A stretch of DNA of 64,000 nucleotides from Cymbomonas tetramitiformis (lineage: Eukaryota; Chlorophyta; Pyramimonadophyceae; Pyramimonadales; Pyramimonadaceae): positions 54,049 through 118,048 of the forward strand of contig LGRX02013832.1 of assembly GCA_001247695.2 (NCBI GenBank), written 5' to 3'. This document shows positions 53,026 to 61,516 of the stretch, one piece after another. The notes under the pieces are model-generated. The model ran no database searches. It was not told where the DNA came from and saw nothing but the letters and a program-made list of their open reading frames with translations. Numbering within the stretch: the stretch's first letter is position 1; every line of letters begins with the position of its first letter. The position numbers and the translations under genes were made by a program.

Positions 53026-55308
53026 ATGAAGCTCCCGTCCCACAAAGCCCTCTGCTATATCCTATTATGCCTAATGTCCAGCTCTAACGCAGGCATGGCC
53101 ACTGGTGAACTTACGGCTAGTGGAGAAGAACCTGTTGTTCAGCTACGCACAGCCAAGGGCAAGTTCCAAAAGAAGGCTAAACCGCCTGCACGGCCTGTTG
53201 AGCAACCTGCCGTGCCTGCAGACACACTCCAGAACACCAGGTTAGAAAGGAAAGTGGTGCAATACCAAAAGGAACTTGCCATACTCCGTTCCCGAGATGA
53301 CAAGCAAAATGAATCCGTTACAAGTATTGCAGCAGAGCGCGACCAACTGAAACAAGATTTACATGACTTGCGCGTCAAGCATTCGAATAGCATCTACAAT
53401 CTCAAACGTGGAAGTGGCGAAGCAGTTGTCACGGAGAGGTCAACCTCTAGGCCTCAAGGAACTAGTCTATCTACTTGCACATATCATGCAGGCCGGTTGC
53501 AAGATTTCATCGAGTTAGAGATTCCTACGGAGATCAGGGATGAGGTGCTCACTCAATTGATGAAACGGAGAGCTTTCCGACCTGCTGTGACGAAAGCCGT
53601 TCTTGACACACCTGCAATAGTCAACCCAATACGACAGGATACGGTGAAGGCTATAGAGAGCAGGTGGACAGCTGAAGTCGGATTAGCAATACGGATCAGG
53701 TGCAAAATCCCAGAACGAAAATATCAGTATCTAATCAACTGCTTGTCGAAAGAGTGGAACGGGGATGCCTACGTGCTTACAGAAATATTTCCCGGCGTAG
53801 CTATGCCGTCACTTCGGACACACGCTAGTAAGTCCGAGACTATCAAACTGCAACGGGAGATATTTAACACCCTAGACCCAATCTCGGGGGAATGTGAATC
53901 GGTCACCGTGAGCCTGGACAAAGTGCTGACGACTTACCTGGGGAAATACACTCCGCAGACGACAAGTCTGGTGGTCTTCGTATCTGGGGACGGCGCCAGT
54001 AAGTTCCGAGGTGTCAATCTCGTGGACATAGCTGTGAAGGTCCTGCGCACCGAGGAAGAAAAGGGCACACAATATTCAGGAGCAAACAGCACTATGGAAC
54101 TGAATCCGGTTGTCATGTATGAAGGCAAAGAGGACTATGACGATGTCCGAGACATGTGCTCACGCCTATTCAGTGATATGCAAACTATACACACCGACGG
54201 CTTGACAGTGAACGACACCAAGTACACGGTTGCCTGGAAAGCGGGCGGGGACTACAAATGGATAAACTCATGGTTGGGACTCTCGACAGCTTCACATACG
54301 TAATGTTGTGCGTGGTGCCTATGCAAGAAGGACAAACTACATGTCAAACAGGCCTCAGCTGCACGTGTCGACCAAGAGATGTTTGAGTGGGCCCACGTGC
54401 CTCACCCCAATACCCAGTTTCCCTTCAAGTGCCCGTGTTGCTCGAAGGTCTTTCCAACTGCGAAACACATGACAGACGAGACTCTCACCAAAGCCGAGTT
54501 GGCAACACATCAAATGAAACACTACGGTCAGAACCATCACAAGGCACCACTGTGCATCCTTATTTCCATCTCCGACTTCGTGCCGGATATTCTACATTTT
54601 TTGTTACGGGTCGTGCAGCAACAGTTGGAGTGCACAGTGCTTTGTCTAATAAAAAATGATGAAGATCAAAGCAGAGTTATAGCATGCCTGAAGGACAAAG
54701 TTGGATGTTTTGTGAAAGTGAAGAAGCAATCAAAGAATATAGCCGTGAAGAAAGAGAAGAAACCAAACCTCATAGGTCGGGAGTGCAAGCATCTTCTAAA
54801 GTTGTACTTCTTCGTGCTCTTGGCAATCCTGAAGGAGGGCACACAACAATTCAAGGACGCAGTTGCATCTTGGAAGGCGCTCGAGGCTCTCTGGAACGAG
54901 GTGGTCACTCCTATTTGTGAGGGTGAAACACGAGAAGACAAGGCGGAACGAGTCCAACAATTGGCAAGCATTTACATCACTGCTTTCATCAATGCGGCAT
55001 CAGCAGACAGGGTCACGATATATATGCACGTGGCATACCGTCACTTTCCGGAGATGATCGTTCGCCATGGGAACCTTCTCGATTTTGCTGGCGAAGGGCT
55101 TGAGAACCTGCACACCACCATCGCCGCCGCGGGTACCAACAAACGTCAGCGCACAGACACAACGAACAAGCGCGGCCGGACCTTCCAGGCCTTTGAGCAG
55201 GTGGCAGTGGCTCATGCACTGGACGAGATAGTTCCGGCCCGAAAAGACTTGAGGGCTCAACGGGATTTAGCAAGCAGGGTGAATAAGCGCAAGGAGCACG
55301 CTGAGTAA
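53026..55308 (+). pseudogene. DDE-like transposase candidate split by an in-frame TAA
   Basis: ATG at 53026 gives a 425-codon ORF ending at TAA 54301-54303. The identical frame then continues without interruption to TGA-free sequence ending at 55308 (TAA), for about 760 codons in all. The N-terminus has a hydrophobic stretch (ALCYILLCLMSSSNA), then a coiled coil (LERKVVQYQKELAILRS...AAERDQLKQDL). The core has VVFVSGDGASKFRGVN and later WKAGGDYKWINSWLGL, acidic residues in beta-strand contexts as in RNase H-like transposases. Directly after the stop comes CCAWCLCKK, then CPCCSKVF, Cys pairs likely to bind zinc. The 3' part (54379-55308) is helical and Lys-rich. I do not recognise the superfamily. 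Confidence 0.55.
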
Positions 55309-55375
55309 ATAACATATTTCCAGTTTTGTGATAACATATTTTCCAGTAACATATTGTAAGTGTGTGGCTTACCTT

Positions 55376-56195
55376 GTCTTCGTGATATCTCTTGGTGTTC
55401 TAGATGGCGTGCCCAAACTTCTTGCAACATCCGCTGGTAGGTGGGACAAAAGCCATTGAACGCGTTGGCACGCATCTGCTCGTCGGCGCGGGTGATCATG
55501 TTATTCGCTGCTTGCACGACCTCGGGGTCCACCTCATACCCCTTGTCTAAATACCGCGAAGGGTAACACCCCGCTGCCTTGGTGATATATGCCTTGGGGT
55601 GGAAGTTGATGGGTCTTGTTACCGCCCACGTTTTGAGGTCCTCGGGGTAGTCAGTTGACAACCGAAACCGCCCGCCAGCGTTCAAGATCCCCGTGTGGAA
55701 GGTTACTTTCATTTTGTGCTCGCCCTCGGGTGTTTCGGTGTGAATAAAAGTCACGGGGGCAAGTATCATCACTATCTCCCCAGTGGCCAACAGCTTTGAT
55801 GCCCCTATCCCAGGCCGGGATAGCCCAGTTAACTGCTGAAACCCAAATATCTGATCGACTAACCCTTGGTCGTTCACGACGTAATAGTGGGAGTTCCCAC
55901 GCCTAGCAGAGCACGTGGGCTTTTTAAACATCACTCCCATAGGAACTATTTCCCTGTAATACACTGCGTAAGGGTAATTTCGAACCCATAAAAACTTATA
56001 GCTGGCCGGGGTGCTGTTCAGGGCTTTGTATGCCTCCCTCCTAGAGTAGATGAGAAAAGTGTCGCCTTTCACGACCACGGAGGAGTTAAAAACGGGAGAA
56101 TGGCACTCTATACACCGTCTATTATCAACTATAATTGGTTGCCCAAGCATGGACTTCCATTTTCTCACGCAGTAGCAATCCTCGCAGACATACAT
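55376..56195 (-). CDS. Hypothetical protein with N-terminal Cys pairs, convergent partner ORF
   Basis: Starts MYVCEDCYCVRKWK at 56195. CEDC and CIEC 25 residues later suggest a zinc site. The body has mixed strands (FLIYSRREAYK, FLWVRNYPYAVYYREI, MKVTFHTGILNAGGRF) and a helical end (MLQEVWARHLEHQEISRR). At 55376 the sequence AGACAAG|GTAAGCC is a good donor. Without splicing the frame runs on to 55257, overlapping the end of the plus-strand ORF. No further exon identified; family unknown. It lies within the 4.1-kb element and may be its second protein. Confidence 0.5.
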
Positions 56196-56701
56196 CGGGA
56201 CAGGGTTCGCACGACACTAAAATACACCTGAAAAGGAGCCCCACACCACGGTGTAAAAATAAGTTAATACAAAAATATTGAGAGCCGCACTCAGAATTCG
56301 GCCACGGGCATTCGATTCCTACTAAAAAGTTACCTCATGAACAACCTTCTACGGGCAACTCTATCCGTAAGCGGCAATGCGATTTCCTGGGCCGAATCAC
56401 TTCCTGAAAAAGAAAAAAGCAAAATATAGGGGCGCGGGCCTTCGAAAATAATAAAGAACGCACCCGGTTTCAACCTCTGGCAGTGGAACGCGAGCGTGGA
56501 GTGAAAAAAAACAATTTAACGAAGGTAAAAACAATAATATTTTAAGCCGCCAGCGTCTCTTCGCGTCGAATGAAGAATTGCCGCGTGTCCGCGTGTGGGT
56601 CACTGTGGCGCCTGCGTTGTCAAGCGATTTCGGCTTGACAATAACGGAAATTCGCGGGACTCTCTTACGAATATGACATACTGACCGGTCGGTGCCATGT
56701 G

Positions 56702-56948
56702 TAGCTTATTCTGATGCACCTTGTGACACCTGTATCCAGACCTGGTGGAAACGTCACTCCCACACGCTTCCACATATGGCCAAAATGGCACGCCGTAGTT
56801 CCATGCCAATGGAATGGCATGCAGTTCCAGCCTCAAGCGCGGGTGTTGAGCGAGTATTTTCTAAGGTTTCATTTATGCCTCTGATCTCAGAAAAAACTTA
56901 GTTGAGGGGACCATTCAGCATTCCATAATGGCTGCTATGAATGTGTAG
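56702..56948 (+). pseudogene. hAT transposase C-terminal dimerisation region
   Basis: CIQTWWKRHSHTLPHMAKMA, then MEWHAVPASSAGVERVFSK: the WW...P...A and SSAGVERxFS motifs of the hAT C-terminal domain. After an A-rich frameshift (about 56890) it ends EGTIQHSIMAAMNV and stop at 56946-56948. Part of the large hAT gene, after the third insertion. Confidence 0.85.
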
Positions 56949-57029
56949 AGTAGTCATTAGGTTGAAGCTGGACATTAAGTCTTATTTGTGCACTCAGTTC
57001 TTAGAAATAACTTAGTTGAGGGGACTTCA

Positions 57030-57295
57030 CGTATCAATATATTGATATATCAAGATGTGGGTGAGAGTAGAAAATATTGCATATTGATTGATACCGACAA
57101 ACAGCATATTGAAATTGATTGATACATGCATAGTACATATCGAAATTGATCGATATCTGGTAATGAAATGTCGAAATCGATCGATATAAACACGTCGGAT
57201 AAAGTAAATATCGATATTGATCAATAACGGAGAAGCAAATATCGATATTGATCGATACCACTTTTGTACATATCGAAAAATATCAATACCGAAAA
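57030..57295. repeat. Right subterminal repeat array of the hAT element
   Basis: Units built on CATATTGAAATTGATTGATA, inverted counterpart of the left array at 40905-41180, followed by the terminal GATACCACTCCTTG. Confidence 0.85.
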
Positions 57296-57560
57296 AACCT
57301 CGATACCACTCCTTGGCTTCTACTTCTAGTTCCTCGAGAGAGCTTCGCCCTTCCCAGCTCTTTTGAAAGGGGGCGCTCGATCTGCAGGCTGCTCAAAGTG
57401 CTCCTCAACAACAGTAGACAACATCAAGCAGTAGGTATACACTAAAGTATACACTAAAGCATCCCATGCATTTCCCATAAAACTACACTCCCTTAGATAA
57501 ATCTAGGAAGCAGGGAAACACTTATAATGAAGAAGGGAGAAAGCACACCTTGAGCGTGTG

Positions 57561-57642
57561 GCATCTCAGATTCAAACTGAGACCTCCAGACCTTTCGATC
57601 TGGCGCTCTATGAGCTGTGAGCTCTTGAGCTAATGCCACTCG
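57561..57642 (-). tRNA. tRNA-Phe-like sequence (pseudo-tRNA or SINE head)
   Basis: On the minus strand it folds as a cloverleaf: acceptor GTGGCAT pairs perfectly with ATGCCAC, D-stem GCTC/GAGC, anticodon stem CCAGA/TCTGG, T-stem CTCAG/CTGAG with loop TTTGAAT. GAGCGCCAGA...TCTGGAGGTC is the tRNA-Phe signature and the loop contains GAA. Defects are an 18-nt D-loop without the GG pair, an 8-nt anticodon loop (TCGAAAGG) and T-to-C at the position before the anticodon. Probably not a working tRNA. Confidence 0.55.
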
Positions 57643-58861
57643 TCACATGCATGGTTGGGGGCGTAACCCGATAGAAAATGCGCTTAAATTGAACAAAGGG
57701 AGACCACTTTTGTTGACAAGTGCGCGCGCCTTGCTACTTTATACTGCTTTTTTTTTTTCCAACCCGGGCGCTTTTAGGGCCTACGTAAAAGCGCCCACCG
57801 CCAGTGGGTAGTACTTCGCCTAGGCTACTATCAATACGTTCGCATGTGCCCATCAACCTATGAATTTTCAGCTTCCAAACAAAATACAAGCTCTGAAAAA
57901 TATATAGTAATTGCCGAACTTACGTATGCCCCTTAGACAAATCACGGGTGCCGAATAAAGCCGATAGTCTTTGCCGAACCTATGCCCCTTAGACAAAATT
58001 GAAAGTCCTACCATCTCTTGCCCAGCAACCTAAAAGTTCGCAAGATCATTTCCTATTTTCTCTCACCATGCGCGCAAAAAGACAAGGCGGACTACCGTTG
58101 GGCGAGTTCGAAAACGCCCTTTCACTGCAGAGTTCACTCATGGCGATCCTAGGACTCTCCAAATGTAGCAATTTATTTTTCTATCACCGAGTTTCATTTG
58201 TTTTCCGAGCCGTCCCTCAACACACCGTACGTAAGTCTGCACTGTGTATGCTGGGTAACTCTGACCGAGACTTTGACTACGCCGTGGGCAAACGTACGGT
58301 ATCGGGTATGTTCAAAACACATATGTGACAGTGCATGGGATTTTAAATGTGTTCTGCATGTAGTATGTACATAACCCCTCTCTCGTAAACATGCCGCATG
58401 AAACCTCCACGCGTCCAACTTTCATCGATTTCATCTTCGATCGAATTCCGCATAAATGACGACACACATTCGTCTCTCGTCAGTCCTGAGTCAGTGTCAT
58501 GTCACACCATTCACCAAAGGACTACTGCTCCGTGTCGCCACCCCGCATCGTGTGACCCCTGTATTTATGTGGCTAAAATACGCTTGCGAGAGTTCGTCAG
58601 CAGAGGACGCAATTCATCAAGTCTTCATGACTTATATGATATGTGTATAAATTGCTCAGATTTCATGTTTTGTAAATTTCCCGTGTCTCGTGCGTGCGCC
58701 GTATCCTGATGTGTGTATCCACAATCTGCGAATATTCAGTACAGTGACTCAAGCAAGGATCATGTGCCGTCCAACGTGCAGCATCAAATTCCGCTTTATA
58801 CACGATCTCCACCGATTGGATATCATTCCTGTAATTTATAATAATACCTGCTGGAATCTGT
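57643..58861. other. Intergenic, no gene supported
   Basis: Contains an ORF 57999-58328 (plus, 109 codons) without recognisable features and a poly-T tract at 57750-57760. Possible SINE-like or decayed repeat sequence. Confidence 0.45.
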
Positions 58862-59095
58862 ATAGGGAGCCCTGACTGGGAGTCCCTATGACAGACCCCT
58901 AGGCCAACACTGGACTGCTGACTGATCTGTAGGCTCGTGCTGTGACACACGCTGTGTCACAGGTAGGCTAGACTCCGTTACCGTTGCGAGACCGTTCGGG
59001 GTATATCTAGTTTAGGGTTTATATTATTAAGAGAGTTTATCCAGACACAGTTCGAGACCCTCTGATATCTAGTGAACTAGGATATTCCGGTAGGT
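58862..59095 (+). repeat. Dispersed 200-bp repeat, copy C
   Basis: Same order of motifs as 36589-36790: GGGAGTCCCTATGACAGACC, a GTGACACACGCTGTGTCAC palindrome, and ATCTAGTGAACTAGGATATT. It stands just upstream of the acidic hypothetical ORF at 59227. Confidence 0.85.
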
Positions 59096-59226
59096 CGTGG
59101 CCCCATCCACGCTATATTCCACATTGCTTTTGGCCATGATTGGCTAAAACGGCCGCTTTGGTAGGTGGTGCGCACCGGCGCGTTTGGGTGCGCGTGGGAA
59201 GTTTGGGATGAGCAGCTTTTGAGTGT

Positions 59227-60180
59227 TTGATCGGCGGCTATGGGGGTTCGACCTGGATCGGACTTTGTCGACGCAATGTCCTTGTACGGTTTTCTCTTTG
59301 CCTTGATCCAGCAATCTACCGTTTCTTGGTCTGGTGTGTGCCAGGGAACAATAGCCCGGCCAAGCCATTCGATTGGCATATTGTATTTATGCATACTGGG
59401 GCAGTGAGATGGCAATTGGCTCGGAAGGGGACTCCCGAACCATTGACTTCGTACTATGGGGAGCGAAAGCCTGGACTTGATTATAGCTGGCAGCATATTA
59501 TCGTACACCCTTCTGGTGCGCTATGCCGCTGGGAGCGTAATAGGGGCGGCGGCTGGTTTCTAGAAGACGCCACTCAGTTGAAGGCGCCGGTAGCGCCATT
59601 CTCATTACCGATCAGCCGCGTTGGGATCGCGTACTGGAATCCGACGATTGTGATTGACGATGACGAATATCATGGAATTCCCTACAAGGGGCGTAAGCCT
59701 ACACACTCAGCGCCTACGAACAGTGAAGATTCGGGTACAGGCGCTGTGTCCTGGAGTAAGGAGAAGTTACCAGATTCTGATGACAATGATGACGCAGGTG
59801 TCACTAACAGTAAGGAGAAGCTACCAGATTCGGATGACAAAGATGACGCGGGTGTCATATATGACATGGACACTGCCAGTCCGAAATGGGAGCCAACTTC
59901 GCCTGAATATGATGACACCGAGGATGACGTCGGCGAGTTCGATGACTTGGTAGCTGACGATGCTGAAGAACAAGCTGAAGCTCGAAGGTTGAAGAGACTG
60001 GGACTGCAATTGATCATGGATGAGAAGGGTGAACTTCACCGGGTACCAAAGGGCACCTCCCCGACCTCACCTGTTCAGCCCGATGATCAGCCTATTACCG
60101 AGCAGAAGTCTGAGGCCATATCTGAGGATGCCCCAGCCTCTGTGGTGGAGACTGTTCATGCACCACCGAAGAAACCTTAA
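59227..60180 (+). CDS. Hypothetical acidic protein
   Basis: 317 codons from the first Met. A later Met (59391) is also possible. Residues 1-145 are folded-looking with many Trp residues (FDWHIVFMHTGAVRWQLARK, YSWQHIIVHPSGALCRWERN). From about residue 146 it is disordered and acidic, with an 18-residue tandem duplication (SKEKLPDSDDNDDAGVTN, then SKEKLPDSDDKDDAGVIY) and an EPTSPEYDDTEDDVGEFDD tract. No family recognised. A second short ORF follows 24 bases after its stop (60205-60387). The dispersed repeat just upstream hints at a mobile-element origin. Confidence 0.55.
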   Translation: MIGGYGGSTWIGLCRRNVLVRFSLCLDPAIYRFLVWCVPGNNSPAKPFDWHIVFMHTGAVRWQLARKGTPEPLTSYYGERKPGLDYSWQHIIVHPSGALCRWERNRGGGWFLEDATQLKAPVAPFSLPISRVGIAYWNPTIVIDDDEYHGIPYKGRKPTHSAPTNSEDSGTGAVSWSKEKLPDSDDNDDAGVTNSKEKLPDSDDKDDAGVIYDMDTASPKWEPTSPEYDDTEDDVGEFDDLVADDAEEQAEARRLKRLGLQLIMDEKGELHRVPKGTSPTSPVQPDDQPITEQKSEAISEDAPASVVETVHAPPKKP

Positions 60181-60204
60181 GGGTCAGATACTGGATTGAC
60201 TTCA

Positions 60205-60387
60205 ATGGGTGAGAATAAGGCTGGGGTGTCTGAAGAGACGAAGAGGCAACCTAGGAAATATCCGAGATGTTGGACACATGAGTATATAACTCAATTGAAG
60301 TACTCCATAAGAAGTGACAGTGATGAAGAAGAAGGGCTTGACGTGGCTCCTCGTAGGAAGAAAGCAAAGATCAGCAAGGGACAATGA
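60205..60387 (+). CDS. Small hypothetical basic/acidic protein
   Basis: ATG at 60205 (MGENKAGVSEE), 60 codons, ending in SDSDEEEGLDVAPRRKKAKISKGQ, a nuclear-localisation-like tail. Close spacing to the preceding ORF suggests that it is a second exon or a frameshifted continuation of that protein. Confidence 0.4.
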   Translation: MGENKAGVSEETKRQPRKYPRCWTHEYITQLKYSIRSDSDEEEGLDVAPRRKKAKISKGQ

Positions 60388-61516
60388 AATCAACTGTCTT
60401 GATTAGGATTGTCAAAATGCAGATTCTCTGATTAGGATTTGTATAGGTGGCAGATGATGATATGCCAGCCGACATGGGACAGATCGATTAGAGAATATGA
60501 ACTGCGCGACTTGAGAGTATAAGACTCGAATATTGCCCATTTGGAGGCTGTTCTAACTTGAAGTAACTATTTGGAGGAGCTGTTGCTCAACCTGTTAATT
60601 TACTGGTCTATCTTTCCTGCCATAAAGATATTGCAATTGCTTGAATTGTAGCCTTGTTCAACTGTTTATCTAGAACATTGCAATTTTGTACACTGCAAAA
60701 TTGCCGACTACGGACCTGTGCCCCAAGATTGAAGCAGATTTACCTCTGACCGACCCTTGAGCTCCGGCTCGGATACAGTCACGTGCTCAAGAAGTCTTCA
60801 CTTGGAAGTGGTATTGCTCTGCGCCCTTTTTGCCCCCTGACTTTCACCCTGCATGCAAACAGGCGATTTTTCAAAACTGTTATGCTGCAAAGTGGTCAGA
60901 AAGTGGGAAAAGAAGCCGCCAGCAACTCAGATCTACCGGGATTAACAGCCAGATTGACCCGAACGGAGAGTGAAAAGTGGACCAGTGGTCAGATTGAGAA
61001 AAAGAGGACCTCGGAGACAGTTTTAACGTAGGCACAAAAATTCTAGACGTTTCTTGATAGTTTTTTGTCGTTTGGAACCTGGCCCCGAGACCTGGGTCCT
61101 CATAGATCGCTACATTTTAAATTGGGATGGCCAACCGGCACGGCAGAGCAAAAATTAGACAAATTTGAGCCCATCAGACTACATAGAAGGAAACGGGAGC
61201 CCAGAAGGATAGTTTTCCATTTTTTTTATATTCTTTGAAGGAAAAAAATAGTCTCCAATACTGGGACCTGGCCAATTAGTCTGGATTGCTCCGGGATGGC
61301 CGCCAAGAAATTAGCCAAACTGCCGATCGACACTCCATTTTTGAAATTTGGCCACCAAAAACTGCATTTCACTCTGGAAAGCATATTTCGTTGTTCACCA
61401 CGACTTCCACTGCTACGAGGAAATATTTTTCTGAGTGTTCTGGGGGGATTTGCCAAATTGGACAGATTTGACTTCCCCAACGGTCAGATTTACACTTTGC
61501 CACTCTTAAATTCGAC
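60388..61516. other. Non-coding stretch upstream of a long ORF
   Basis: No gene supported. It contains poly-T and poly-A runs near 61065 and 61222-61250. It may be the leader region of the element encoding the ORF that starts at 61517. Confidence 0.45.

Larger units (their letters stand above)
52594..56701. mobile_element. Unclassified 4.1-kb element inserted in the hAT gene
   Basis: Its limits are inferred from where hAT transposase sequence stops (about 52593) and resumes (about 56702). CACATGGCACC at 52594-52604 and GGTGCCATGTG at 56691-56701 are inverted. Only 11 bases match, and no target duplication is clear. It carries a plus-strand DDE-like ORF and a convergent minus-strand ORF. Confidence 0.5.
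40887..57315 (+). mobile_element. Large hAT element carrying a chromodomain transposase, with three nested insertions
   Basis: Both ends read inward as CAAGGAGTGGTATC and are followed by subterminal arrays of ATCGATATTGATYRAT-type repeats (40905-41180 and 57030-57295), a layout typical of transposase-binding regions. Between them, in one orientation and correct order, lie pieces of a single hAT transposase gene. The pieces are separated by a minisatellite intron and by three insertions: piggyBac 43956-47282, the LTR element 48584-51902, and an unclassified element about 52594-56701. The transposase has frameshifts, so the copy is dead. The 8-bp flanks (TAATCACG, GCTTCTAC) do not match, so no target duplication can be shown. 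The same terminal consensus is found at the right end of the small remnant at 5945-7180. Confidence 0.8.

Noticed and set aside
40879..57323. 8-bp target duplication around the large hAT element
   Set aside because: TAATCACG and GCTTCTAC do not match; the flanks have diverged or been rearranged, so none is claimed.
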